Source of the DNA: Isoetes taiwanensis
Lineage: Eukaryota; Streptophyta; Lycopodiopsida; Isoetales; Isoetaceae
Direction of reading: 5' to 3'
DNA length: 64,000 nucleotides
Assembly: GCA_021234155.1 (NCBI GenBank)
Contig: JAJEKV010000019.1
Coordinates: 19,281,359 to 19,345,358 of the forward strand
In this document: positions 11,999 through 21,945 of the stretch, piece after piece
Position numbering within the stretch: the first letter of the stretch is position 1
Layout of the letters: each line of letters opens with the position of its first letter
The notes under the pieces: model-generated
Told to the model about the DNA's origin: nothing
The model's database searches: none
What the model saw: the letters and a program-made list of their open reading frames with translations, nothing else
Program-made: the position numbers and the translations under genes

Positions 11999-12178
11999 AG
12001 AACGCCATTATGTTGTGGAGTATGAGGCTCGGTAAGTTGGCGCTCAATACCATGATCGACAAAAATGATTGAATGCTTGACTGGTAAACTCTCCACCATT
12101 ATCGATCTCGAGCTTCTTAATCCGATGGGCTACTTGGTTCTCAACAAGCGCTTTCCATTCTTGAAATGGGCAAATGCA

Positions 12179-12922
12179 TCATTTACGCTTCAAGAAATAG
12201 ACCCATGTTTTCCTGCTCAAATCATCAATGAATGTCAGAAAATAATAAGCACCCGAGAGAGAAGGAACATGAGTTGGACCACAAAGATCCGTGTGTACTA
12301 GTTCAAGAAGAGCAGTAGCACGAGAGCCAATGAGAGTAAAGGATCTGCGTTGCTGTTTGCCCAATGCACAAGCCTCACAACTTGCAAGAGTAGGGTGCTG
12401 ATGAAGATCAAAACCGTCTACAAGTTGAGGCAGCTGATTGAGTGCTTTAAGACTGATGTGTCCAAGCCTTTTATGCCACAAATCACAGGTACCATTACCA
12501 GCAGCTACAAGAACAACTTGGTCAGCATATTCTTGGCCCAAATGGTAGAGATTACCCGTACGAATAGCACGAGCAAGGCTTTTTCCTGTAACTTTGCTGC
12601 GAACAATGCGGTCATCACTATCAAAGGAAACTATTGTGCCCATATCAGTAAGACGTGCAACAGAAATCAGATCTTTACGCAAAGTAGGAGCATACATTAC
12701 CCCTTTTAGAGTGAAATTACCAAGACTTGTGGGTACTTGAATGTCACCCATTCCGCAGATTTGATGCTCACTATTGTCGCCAATTTGAACAATGTGATTG
12801 GAAGAGGTAGGTCTAAAATTTTCAAACCAATCTTTGTGCCAACTAATATGAGCTGTAGCACCAGAATCCATGATGAATTTGATAGAGCGAGGTCTGCTGC
12901 GGTATGATTGCCTTTCTTGCAA
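12179..12922 (-). CDS. Copia protease and integrase core
   Basis: A 247-codon open segment of the Copia polyprotein. Near its start is the aspartic protease site MDSGATAHIS (DSGA), then a GAG-pre-integrase zinc-binding region (DLWHKRLGHIS, then CEACALGKQ, giving an H-H-C-C pattern), then the start of the integrase core with the first catalytic Asp in LVHTDLCGP and the second in FIDDLSRKTWVYFL. The catalytic Glu falls after this frame ends. It is the longest undamaged stretch of the element. The ATG at 12922 is only the first Met of the frame; the natural protein is a gag-pol polyprotein. Confidence 0.9.
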   Translation of the reverse strand: MQERQSYRSRPRSIKFIMDSGATAHISWHKDWFENFRPTSSNHIVQIGDNSEHQICGMGDIQVPTSLGNFTLKGVMYAPTLRKDLISVARLTDMGTIVSFDSDDRIVRSKVTGKSLARAIRTGNLYHLGQEYADQVVLVAAGNGTCDLWHKRLGHISLKALNQLPQLVDGFDLHQHPTLASCEACALGKQQRRSFTLIGSRATALLELVHTDLCGPTHVPSLSGAYYFLTFIDDLSRKTWVYFLKRK

Positions 12923-13708
12923 TAGTCACAAACCTGCTGCTTGGATGCTGTGCCTTTGCTGTCAGCACCCTTGAAGCCGCTGCTGTTACTGTTATTCTTC
13001 TTTTTCTTAGCCTTTTCATTCCCTTTTGCATAGGATTTAGGCTCAGAATGACCTGCAAAGAAAGCATTGTGCTCGTCTTTGATAATCCCAGCATCCTTCC
13101 TCATCATGATCTCCTCCTTGACGGAAGTGATTGCACGATTGAGATCCATGTCGGCAATTTGCATGAGATTGCTGCGCAAGGCATGGAAAGAATTGGGTAA
13201 GGATCTAAGAAAGAAAAATAATTGCAATGAAGGAGAGATCTTATTCTCTTCTCCAGAGGCTTCAATCTGCCGAAAGATGTTCTTCATGCAGTCTGCGAAT
13301 TTATCAAGACTCTCGGTCTCTTCCCAGCGCATATTCACCACTTCAGCATACATACAAATGCCCAATTTGTGTATGGGTCTTCTTTTCATGCTCTTGGATG
13401 AGAGCATTCCATAAATCATGGCTGTTCTCCTTCTGAACCTCATCAAGAAGAGATTCAGCAACAGAAAGCCCAATCGTAGCCATAGCCTTATCATCCCGGC
13501 GCTGCCAAGCATCAAGAACAGATTTATTCTTGCCATCTGCTGCAAGCTCGGGTGCTAGTTCTTGGCCACTAACAATTCCCCAAACTCCTTCAGCCTTAAG
13601 AATGAGAGTCATTCTTCTCTTCCATTGCTGGAAACCTGTGCCATCGAAGATTTGAATCACACGACCGCCAGGGAAGGTAATCTGGTTGTAGCTTGCATCC
13701 TTCTCCAT
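12880..13708 (-). pseudogene. Copia gag
   Basis: The first frame (13708-13343) begins 39 bases after the primer site and has the gag N-terminal pattern (FDGTGFQQWKRRMTLILK, then DAWQRRDDKAMATIGLSV, then ALIQEHEKK), the UBN2/gag-polypeptide type. It shifts frame near 13350 to ESLDKFADCMKNIFRQ, LRSLPNSFHALRSNLM and a Lys/Asn-rich linker. A zinc knuckle follows, CDYCKKGNHTAADL, in which the fourth metal ligand (Cys) is missing. Gag would package the element RNA; this copy is broken by the frameshift. Confidence 0.85.
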
Positions 13709-13746
13709 TGCTGTGTTGATCTTGAATCAATCTCAGCACACCTAGT

Positions 13747-13758
13747 GCTCTGATACCA
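13747..13758 (-). other. primer binding site (initiator Met tRNA type)
   Basis: Minus strand reads TGGTATCAGAGC, the common Copia primer site complementary to the 3' end of initiator Met tRNA, placed between LTR and gag. Confidence 0.9.
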
Positions 13759-13767
13759 TATCAAGGT

Positions 13768-14103
13768 TGCACCAAGAAAGGGAGAGAAGGGGATGCACAC
13801 CAATATCCGAGAGCGCAAGCTCCCAAAACAAAGGCAAAATGGAATTGTATTAAACGTAAGTATGAATACAAGATATAAAAAAGGGCAGTAAATAATAACT
13901 GCTCCCGTTACCAACCACACATAATTATGCCGTAACTAATTAAGGCAAGTCGGTGCCGTAGCTAATTAAGGCAAGTGGGTGGGCTGGTGTAGGTGCTGAT
14001 GAAGTCTTTGATTCAAAGACATAGTCGCGACCTCCTCGCGGCCGAAGTGCTATCAGTGTCTTTCATCGACAAGATGGTGATCTCGATATCATATATCTCG
14101 ACA
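13768..14103 (-). repeat. Copia 5' LTR
   Basis: About 336 bp. Minus strand starts TGTCGAGATATATG exactly where homology to a PIF/Harbinger transposase stops (14104) and ends ...CTTGGTGCA about 9 bp before the primer site. A duplicated 26-bp motif (CCTTAATTAG[C/T]TACGGCA) lies at about 13924-13976 and a TATA-like TTTTTTATATC near 13875. The 3' boundary is approximate. Confidence 0.6.
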
Positions 14104-14148
14104 CCTTCTTCAATTTCTTGTTCATGTCTTGTTATATCTGGCAATTCT
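14104..14148 (-). mobile_element. PIF/Harbinger transposase fragment
   Basis: CTTCTTCAATTTCTTGTTCATGTCT followed, after a short deletion, by ATATCTGGCAATTCT matches the transposase 3' coding end at 31620-31677 in the same orientation. It is a remnant of a third Harbinger copy or a rearranged piece, wedged between the Copia LTR and the left end of Harbinger copy 1. Confidence 0.6.
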
Positions 14149-14327
14149 AGAGAGAGGTAAAGAGAGAGAGAGAGGCCTCGAACACAGTGAGCTGAGAGAT
14201 CATGAGAGATGATTTGAGAGACAAAATGGAAGGAAAGATTATGAGAGAGATGCGAGAGTCCACTTAGTGGACTCTCGCATTTAGAGATAATTCGCCCCTA
14301 ACTGCTGTTAGGGGCATTTCCATTAAT

Positions 14328-14456
14328 CGCATCGATCCGAGCCATCGGATCGCCATTCTGGGGAGGGATGAGCCACTATATAAGGCTCTTTCCCCTTCAG
14401 CAGCGGTTATCGGCGTCTTCTCACAGCAGCTTCCTTCCTTCTCCGAGCTTCCCTCC
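14328..14456 (+). repeat. split direct repeat A1 (left end)
   Basis: Starts CGCATCGATCCGAGCC immediately after the shared AAT (14325-14327). It contains a perfect 8-bp inverted repeat CGATCCGA/TCGGATCG at 14332-14351, a TATA box and a C/T-rich downstream segment. It matches 18930-19058 with about three mismatches and then diverges abruptly. Confidence 0.88.
14377..14384 (+). promoter_or_regulatory. TATA box in repeat A1
   Basis: CACTATATAAGGCTC is a strong plant-type TATA context about 50 bp inside the element's left end. The copy at 18979-18986 in A2 is identical. A promoter that starts element RNA here is an inference. Confidence 0.55.
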
Positions 14457-17400
14457 CTTTCCAATCCTTTCTTGCCCTTTTGCTGATCTGATCCCTTTCC
14501 TGTGACTAACGATAATTTCTTACTAAACTTTTCCATACGTTTGTAGCAAACATCTGCTCAATTCCTCTTCTTCTTTTGTGATTTCCATTGCTGTCTTCTA
14601 GGAGCTCATGCTCATCTACATCGGATTGCGCAAACTACAGGAGCATCGAGTACCTCTGTTGTTGGATTTAGATTCATACATTATTTGATGGGGTAATGCT
14701 ATTGTTGGATTCGTGCATGCTTTCCGCATGTTTTTCTGTTCTAACTTCTTATTACATGGTAATTTGCGGAAGCATCCGATAACTTGTTGTGAGATTTCGT
14801 TTCCCTCGATGATACGTTATTGGATTTGTGTTACACATTGTCATCGGCCAGGTTCATCATTGCATCATGGTTTCATCATTGCGGCAGTTCAATGCTCTCG
14901 GTGTCACAAAAGTTTTCCTTCACCCAATTCTTTTGTCTTGTGCGATCGCGATAACCCCATCTTGCGGTGAGTATTTTTGTTTGTTTCATTCGCTTGATCT
15001 GCAGCCCACAATCACCAGTTTTCTTCATATTCGCCATCGAATCAGATGAATCGAGCCAGATCTGGCTCTGTATTCCTGAGGTAGGCCGTTGCCCATCGCT
15101 TATCTTCCTCTAATCTCTGATCTGCTTTGCTTTTTCGATGGGCTCCAAATTTGCACAATTCTGCTCTTGTCATTTTACTCAGTCGCCTCCTGCTTGGATC
15201 TCCTTCCATGGCGTTCCAACGGTTTTTATTTTTGCGGATCTCGTGGTACCCGGGTTCGTTTTACGCTATTCCTTGTCTCTTATTCACACCAGACTAATCT
15301 TCTACTCTCCCCCTTGGGCTCCAGACCTTGCATGCATTCTCATCCCCTACCCTGGAATCAGAGCAGCAGATCCGCCAATCTTTTTCTATGCTTCTGTTCG
15401 CTGGGCTTCTCCGATTTTTGTTTTTTTTTTTTAGGGGCGAGCGACGGAAGGAGCGGTCGGATTCTGGGTTCGGCATGCAGCTTCTGCTGCCGGCAGGGAG
15501 CTCCCTGGGCTGCGCAAATCCGCCATGCAACATTCGGTTGGTTTTTGCTCTCCTCTCTTTCTGCACCTGCCTCATCAGAGCTGCTTTCGGTGAAAGAAAA
15601 CCTCTTCTAATAGTTCTCCATGCCCTGTTTTGCTTATAACATAACCCTGTCTGCTTCTGACGTAAAGGCTTTTCCTTTTTTGTGAGCTCCAAACCTTTAC
15701 ACTGGTATAGGCACATTTTCCTTAGGTTCCTATTTATCTTATGCCCTTGTATTCATTATCATGGCTTTTTAATAGCCTTTGATATTTCTAATGGTTATAT
15801 AGGTTATCCTATGCCCCTTTACATATACACTTGGAACAGCATTAAGAGTAACATTTACATTATATTTTCCATCATTTAGGTGGACCCTCCCCATGCTTGC
15901 TCCATATCGGTATGTCATCTCCGTTGTTTACGATATTGTTACCTGACTTGTGTATGCCATCTTAGTTATTTTGGATATTGCTGCATGGCTTGTGTTCCAC
16001 GTATTCTATATGTTGGGGGTTTTTGCTTGGGGTCATGTCGATGATTGTTGTTCACATATTTACTATGGTAAGTCCCTTTGTAGCATTCTTTTACGATTAT
16101 TGAGAGCTGACGATTTTCTTGTCTTCGAATGGGATCAATGGAAACATTTTTTGCATCGTATGGTGCCTACTCCATTTTGTCTTGATACATGCATCTTTTC
16201 TATTTGTTAAATGATTTTTATTCTCTTCGAATTGGTTCTTTATTGGCTATCCTAGGAATATGCTATATCCTATATGTTTGGTGTTTTTTCTAACTTTCTG
16301 CTAGTTGACACATTCAATTGACGAACTTGCCTCATGGCTCTACGTTGATGGACCGATATCTCTGCCGCCATTTCATCATGTGGTGGCCCACTCAATTTTA
16401 TCTAGATACATGAATGTGGGTATTTCTCATTTTCTATAGAGGGATTGGTTAGTTGTCATGAATTGCCGCTTCTAGACTGTGTCGAGATATGTCCCCAATA
16501 GAAACAATGTAGAGACAATGTAGCGACCATGTCTCAGTCATTATTTTTTGTAGGAGTCTCTTGTTTTCCTCCCTTTCTCATTGACTTCGGGTATTTCTAA
16601 CCTACCCACCACCATAACTTTGGTTAACATTGCATTTGCTTACCCCTTCATTTTTGTTAAGCCTAAGGCTATTGTCATGGCTTCCCATCTTGTTTTGGTT
16701 CAGGGATCCTTTTTCAATCCATTATTTATATTTGCATTTAATTTTGTGTTTGGTATATCCTCATTCACATTTTTGCTTATTGTACCCCTTCTATTCTATT
16801 AGCTGTTTATCATTTACACATATTCATTTGACCCAAGATATTTAGGGTTTGCAATTGGGACTTGATTTTCTGCTTAGTCTGCTTGCTACGTTATCCGACT
16901 CATTTGTTCCTACTCAATGGAATTTGTTCCTGCTGATAATTTTTTGGGATTTTGCGGCCTCATTTATTGTCGGACATTCATCTGTTCTAACCCGTAGTTT
17001 GCCTACAATTGTTATTTAAATTTATCATGCCAGGACATTTTTTAGCACATCATTTTCGCGATTTTGGTAACAGAGATTTTGTTGGGATGGGTGTTTCAAT
17101 TTCCAGGGTTTGTATCTGTATTGGATTCTGTCAGCACACATCTTTAATTTGAGGCTCGTCTTGTTAATGATTGCAAAATCTTGTTCTAAGCTTGTTTGAG
17201 TATCTTCGACGGAAGGCTATGCTCTTTGGGCTTGGGCACTATTTTCGTTGTTTCTGCTAAGTCCCATGTTACCTATGCAATTATATACCATTTCCTTAGC
17301 TAACAATTTATTCTAGACCATTGTTTAAGGGGATTTGTCATGCAATTGGATTAGGTGCCAATTTTTCCTTATTCCATTTGTCTCCAGAACACTTTATATG

Positions 17401-18558
17401 CGGGGATTTTTACGTTCTTAGGGAACCTTGGAGCTGCGCATGAGGTAATTTATTGTTTGTTAATTTCATTTGGGACAGGGACTTTTTTGCGCTCCTTTTT
17501 GCTAAAGTTGTTTGGGATATGTTTAGTAGCCATTACAATACGTTGTAGGTTCATTATGTCATTTGAGTGATTTCTTCGTATTGTTCTTCCGTCGTTTCGA
17601 GTTTTTGATGCTATTGACATGGGTTGTATGTGGCAACTTTGAGCTGTATCTTTGTGGACATGTATGGTGGACCTTATGGACATTGAGCTTTGAGTATCAG
17701 GGGGGAGCGTGTCTTCTTTTCTTTTGATTAGAATCTATTCTATTCTATTCTATTGGGCTTTCTCACATGTTGTATTGCATACTTCTTTTGCATATTTTCT
17801 ATTGGTTTACGATCATTGGCTCTATCTCAAATTTGTTTCTAACTTTTCCATGTATGCATGTATTGGGTTGTCATTTTTTGTGTTGAGATTTGCAAGTGGA
17901 TTTGTCTAGTATCCGTTTACATTTGGTGCGAGTTCTTATTCTGTTTTGCTACCCTTTGGTTGGACATTTTGCTTCATACTTGGTTTTCATGCATTTCCTT
18001 TGTTGTCCTGGTACTCTTGACCTCTTGATATGTTATGTTATGGATTTGTCATCTCTCGATATGCCCATTTATTTGTCCAGAGTAAGTCTTTGTTAATGTT
18101 TATCATGCGTTGCCTTATTTGTACCTACATATGGCATGCTATCATTTTCCACATGACAAGATGTAGTTGTTGTGTTCCCATTACCCATTTCATCACTTGG
18201 TTATTGGTCTCACCTCGTTATTCCTCCCCGACCCTTGGCCCTCTCAACCTCCATCTCCTCGATATCCTTGGCCGTAACTTTTACCTTTGACTTGGTTTTC
18301 ATACTTGACCTCCTCCCTTCAAGCTTCACCATCTTACCATTCTATCGACTTAGGTCTCTTTTCCCTATATCTGCGATGTCTTTTGGCTAGGAGCAGCTCA
18401 CGCGATCTTGCATGATGTGCTCGTTCTCCGTAGTTGCTTGATTTCCTTTCTGCCCTCTTGTCTAGCGCTTGCCTCTTACCATTTCACTGCTGGACTTCGG
18501 ACATTGGTATACTTTGTTTTATTCTCTGGCCTAGGGCACGTTTTTTAGTCGGTATCTC
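14457..18558 (+). other. T-rich non-coding body of the tyrosine-recombinase element
   Basis: The strand is strongly T-rich and reads like plant intron or UTR sequence. All open frames are short and hydrophobic by composition (Phe, Leu, Cys, Tyr). I looked for an RT palm motif, RNase H, a methyltransferase and a gag zinc knuckle in the plus frames and saw none. A (CTATT)n run lies at 17735-17752. Confidence 0.6.
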
Positions 18559-18870
18559 TTGCAAATGGAATTAAAGGTGACATTGGCATTGTTTTTCCTG
18601 GTGAGAATTGCATTTAGGATATTGTTGGTCTCTTATCTATGCACTTATTCACACCTAGTACATAGTTATCCTACGGCTATAGGCTTGGACCCATCTCTTT
18701 ATGGTACGCATTCTGCTCGTCGCGGCGGGGTTTTGGCAGCTGCGGCTCGCGGGGTTCCACATGATGCAGCTCGTGCTCACGGTCGCTGGCGTTCCTCTTC
18801 TTCTCACTCTCGCTACGTGCTTCGTGACCCGTCTCAACATTTGGAGGTTTCGCGGCGGTTGGGCTTATAG
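18559..18870 (+). CDS. tyrosine recombinase, C-terminal catalytic part only
   Basis: The last 65 or so residues (18670-18870) are a clear DIRS/Crypton-type tyrosine recombinase end: YGTHSARRGG supplies the H-x-x-R pair, ARAHGRWRS the next catalytic His/Trp position, and SRYVLRDP the Tyr nucleophile. Such enzymes cut and rejoin DNA through a 3'-phosphotyrosine and insert circular intermediates. The first catalytic Arg and N-terminal core-binding domain are absent. The first 37 or so residues of the frame are hydrophobic and unlike the family, so the true start is probably elsewhere or lost, or upstream exons exist. The catalytic part is much richer in CpG than the T-rich body. It ends 20 bp before repeat B1, the usual place for this gene. 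Confidence 0.75.
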   Translation: MQMELKVTLALFFLVRIAFRILLVSYLCTYSHLVHSYPTAIGLDPSLYGTHSARRGGVLAAAARGVPHDAARAHGRWRSSSSHSRYVLRDPSQHLEVSRRLGL

Positions 18871-18890
18871 TTAGGAAGTTCTCTGGTAGT

Positions 18891-18929
18891 CGGCCGGTTT
18901 TGTGTCTAGTGCCAGTCCCTTCCCAGAAT
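18891..18929 (+). repeat. split direct repeat B1 (internal)
   Basis: Starts CGGCCGGTTTTGTGTC and ends CCTTCCCAGAAT, abutting A2 with no spacer. It matches 19893-19931 at 37 of 39 bases. The B1-A2 join is what a circularised element would have at its junction. Confidence 0.88.
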
Positions 18930-19058
18930 CGCATCGATCCGAGCCATCGGATCGCCATTCTGGGGAGGGACGAGCCACTATATAAGGCTCTTTCCCCTTC
19001 AGCACCGGTTATCGGCGTCTTCTCACAGCAGCTTCCTTCCTTCTCCGAGCTTCCCCCC
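18930..19058 (+). repeat. split direct repeat A2 (internal), with TATA box
   Basis: Copy of A1, including the CGATCCGA/TCGGATCG palindrome and the TATA box (18979-18986). Across the B1-A2 join, TCCCTTCCCAGAAT (18916-18929) and ATTCTGGGGAGGGA (18957-18970) form a larger imperfect inverted repeat around that palindrome. Confidence 0.88.
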
Positions 19059-19144
19059 CTTCCCGCCCTGCTCAGGGGGACACGTCTGTTTCATGTTGTT
19101 CACTTTGCATTTACTATAATTCATTTTTCATATGTTGTTTTTAT

Positions 19145-19323
19145 TTCCACCTTGAGGGTGATGCTATTTATTTCCACCTTGAGGGTGATGCTTTTTTTTT
19201 TTTCACCTTGAGGGTGATGCTATTTTTTCCACCTTGAGGGTGATGCTATTTATTTCCACCTTGAGGGTGACGCATACTTAATTGCCACCCGCTGGGTGAT
19301 GCTTTTCCACCTTCTGGGTGCTG
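19145..19323 (+). repeat. about 26-bp tandem repeat between A2 and B2
   Basis: Seven units of the type TTTCCACCTTGAGGGTGATGC, each holding a small inverted repeat CACC-TTGA-GGGTG. The last two units are more diverged (CACCCGCTGGGTG and CACCTTCTGGGTG). The array lies only in the short A2-B2 arm. Confidence 0.85.
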
Positions 19324-19892
19324 ATTTTTATGTTCTAATTTGCTCTTCTTTGCAGGGGTTGATTGTGCGGCTTGCCTTGTCCATGCCATGCATGTTAGTT
19401 CTTTCTAACCATTTACGGGTATTTTTAGGGTTCTTTTGAGTTGCTGCAGGTTTTTTGCGGTCGTTTGGGGGTCCTGCTTTTCGACGACCGCCATCGACCA
19501 CGTCTCCGCCGTCTCTCGGCTTCCGCCATCTTACGGGGTCTTGCTAGATTTGTGTTATGACACATCATCTTTTCGGTTCTCCGGGCAACACATTCGGGGC
19601 TTACGCCCGTCCTCACGGGATCCTGCTATATTTGGGTTCGCCGTCCCTCCATCTTCTTCGGTTTTCCAGGCATCACATTCAAGGTTGTTGGCGACCATTT
19701 CTCATTAGGGTTTTCCTCGAAAACCCGAAAGGGTGGGGTTTTTTATCCCGGTGAGAAGTTGTCGCCATTGCCCTTCTATGTTGCCTGTGCACATTTCTTT
19801 TTATGGGGTAGTCCGATATTGTTCCTATGGTCGGCTACCCCTCTCTATTCTTCAAACCATTGTATACTGCTGCTGTGATGAATGACAAGCCT

Positions 19893-19931
19893 CGGCCGGT
19901 TTTGTTTCTAGTGCAAGTCCCTTCCCAGAAT
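19893..19931 (+). repeat. split direct repeat B2 (right end)
   Basis: Ends CCTTCCCAGAAT. The next base starts Harbinger sequence (AAAATATTCGTTAAGG) that in copy 2 follows the sequence ending ATTAAT. The trinucleotide AAT is therefore common to both junctions. Confidence 0.88.
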
Positions 19932-20274
19932 AAAATATTCGTTAAGGATAACGTCCCGAAAAATTTATGGAGCCAATTTTTGGAGGCCGGAATTTTTGAC
20001 CTTAATTTCGGCCTTTGTTCAAGGTGGGCGGGCTCCAAGAATCGAAACTCCAAAATTGTTCCCTCTTAGCATCGCATTCAGCACCAATTGTGAATCCGGT
20101 AAGCATTTCTTGCATTTCTTTAGATCAATTTGTGAAATGCTTTGTTAATAGCTACATTCTTAGCAACTGCCTACTTGATAAATCAGGCACAAATTGTCTC
20201 AAGAACATGACGAAGGCAACCAGATCGTCTTTGCCGAATGCTAAGAAGCCTTTTGTTCCCCTAGGACCGAGAAA

Positions 20275-21381
20275 TTGGCTCCAAGAAGAACTAAGAGGAT
20301 GATTGGATCAGTTTCCCAATCTGTGGCCATTGAGATAAATTCCGAGCCTGCAAGGGCTTCCAATTGCAATCTAAGGGGAAGGAAGAGGGATCAGCCAGAA
20401 GATGGATTACCTAAGGTTCAATCTGAACCCCTCCCCAATGATTTAGCCTTGGTTGTGCACGAAAGCAATTCTGTTGCTCTTAACCGGGCCAAGAAAAGGA
20501 AAACTCCTGTAGATTGGTCGGACAATGCAATCTCCACCATGCTTGCTTTGATGAAGGAGTACAAGGTGCATAATAATGGAAGTATCAATCTTTCTTCAAG
20601 CCAATGGAGAGAGATTATGGTGAAATTGCAACCCACAGTTCATGGCCTTGAAGACTTGAGACAGTTAAGAAACAAGTGGGATAAATTGCAAATAGAATTC
20701 AGGGATGAGAAAAAAGCATCCGAAAGAACAGACTCTGAGCCATCTAGTTGGCCATGGTTTGTAGCTATAGAAGATCTAAAACAAATGAAAGGGACATTCC
20801 AGGTGCAGGGGATGATGGGGAATTTGGGGCCGAGGCATTTGAGAATGCTGGTATGTTCCCAAACACATTGATGCCTTCTATGAGACAATTGGAACAAATG
20901 CATCTTTTGTGGAACAAGAATTCATAAGCATTGCAGATGATAACCCTGTCAGCCCTGTTGCAAATGAAGGAAATGGTAACAAAGATAATTCAAGTGCTCA
21001 GGAGAAAATTCCAGCAAAGATACTCCAAGTACTTTCAATCCTTCTAACACCAGTCCTCGGTCTGCTGCATGCAATCAGCCTGGGGTTAGCGGTAAGCCAA
21101 CAACAAAAAAGAGATCTCTGGTTCACATTGATGAAAAAGTTGCAGCTGGGATATCGAACATGGCAAATAGCTTTGGAGAGAATGAAAAAAGGAAGCTTGA
21201 TTTCATAAAAGAAGAATCTGTTAAAAAACATGAATTGATCAGGGTGTCGGTGTCCATGAGATCAGCTAATACTTTGAAGATTGCTCAATCAATGGCTACA
21301 ATGACAGAAAACATATGCGAAATGACAAAGGATACTCTACTGGAGATTGCTAAACTTGCTACATCGAAGCAAACAAATTAA
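20275..21381 (+). pseudogene. Harbinger copy 1 ORF1, Myb/SANT-like protein
   Basis: Collinear with copy 2 ORF1. The N-terminal basic region (MAPRRTKRMIG) and the Myb/SANT-like domain (VDWSDNAISTMLALMKEYKV, then SSSQWREIMVKLQPT and RQLRNKWDKLQIEF) are intact, with the Trp that is a stop in copy 2. Relative to copy 2 it has deletions of about 10, 7 and 1 bp near 20787, 20865 and 21005; together they break the frame between 20787 and 21005 and then restore it. The last part (MANSFGENEKRKLDF...) is again in frame. In this superfamily ORF1 binds DNA and helps bring the transposase to the element ends. Confidence 0.8.
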
Positions 21382-21706
21382 TATCAATTTCAGAGGTATT
21401 CTTCTTACTTTTGTCCTGTACTGTCGTTTTCAATTTTTTTGTCTTTCTGTTATTTTTTTGAGCTTCTGCAAGATAGTTAGAACAGTATGTTCTGTTTAAG
21501 TTCAGCTTCAAGTTTGTAAATGATTAGAACAACTTTCATGTGCTATGGGGATCTAATATCGATTTTAAATCTAGTATGATATAATATTCGTGATCCTGAC
21601 TACATAAATAGTATAATTTCATAAAGGTTTCATACGACGTCCCTTAAAATTCCATAATGCATGTCTCTATTCCTGCGCACTCCAATTTATTGTAAGCTGC
21701 TCGAAG

Positions 21707-21907
21707 GTGGCAAGGCGCAAGGTTCTGGTCTGGCACCATTTCCCTGTTTACTCTTCTTCTAGTGAGGATTCTGCTATGGCCGTGGCAGCTAGTTCGACTT
21801 CAAGCAGCCTGACAGTCGAATCGGCCGAGATTGTGGAGCTCCAGCACAGGAGCTTCCATGCTAGTGTGAGCCAAAAATGTCAACAAATGGAACAACATTT
21901 ACATTGA
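21707..21907 (+). pseudogene. Harbinger-internal small ORF, copy 1 (truncated)
   Basis: Same frame and start as 30254-30562 in copy 2 for about 56 residues (HFPVYSSSSEDSAMAVAASS and VELQHRSFHASVSQ), then cut by the deletion of about 1.07 kb. Ser/Ala-rich; I do not recognise the family. Most differences between the copies keep the frame, but that alone does not prove it is coding. Confidence 0.35.
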
Positions 21908-21945
21908 GTACAGATGTAAGTAATTTCCTGAAATGAATGAAAGAA

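Larger units (their letters stand above)
10827..14103 (-). mobile_element. Ty1/Copia retrotransposon, 3'-truncated
   Basis: On the minus strand, in order: a 5' LTR (about 14103-13768), a Met-tRNA-type primer site (13758-13747), gag, aspartic protease, GAG-pre-integrase, integrase core, integrase C-terminal region and the first part of the RT. Protease before integrase before RT is the Copia gene order. RT stops after the EEIYMKQPQG block, and the RT catalytic YVDD region, RNase H and 3' LTR are missing; unrelated sequence begins at about 10826. Several frameshifts make it non-autonomous. The left edge of the LTR abuts a PIF/Harbinger fragment at 14104. Confidence 0.9.
14328..19931 (+). mobile_element. 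tyrosine-recombinase retroelement-like insertion with split direct repeats (PAT/Ngaro organisation)
   Basis: The order is A1 (14328-14456), about 4.4 kb body, B1 (18891-18929) joined directly to A2 (18930-19058), about 0.8 kb, then B2 (19893-19931). A1/A2 are nearly identical over about 129 bp and B1/B2 differ at 2 of 39 bp. This A-body-BA-B pattern is the split direct repeat layout known for PAT and Ngaro elements of the DIRS order. Just before B1 is the C-terminal catalytic region of a tyrosine recombinase. Harbinger copy 2 shows the target without the insertion at 28461-28464, so both ends are exact to within the shared AAT, and no target duplication is present, as expected for this class. 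No gag, RT or RNase H is visible, so this looks like a non-autonomous derivative. Confidence 0.8.

Noticed and set aside
19145..19323. Regular repeats with dyad symmetry, resembling a CRISPR array
   Set aside because: The repeats are contiguous with no unique spacers, inside a eukaryotic transposon arm.
14328..19931. Reading the repeat pairs as LTRs of an LTR retrotransposon
   Set aside because: A1 is not followed by a B copy, no primer site or polypurine tract is present and there is no target duplication; the split pattern fits better.
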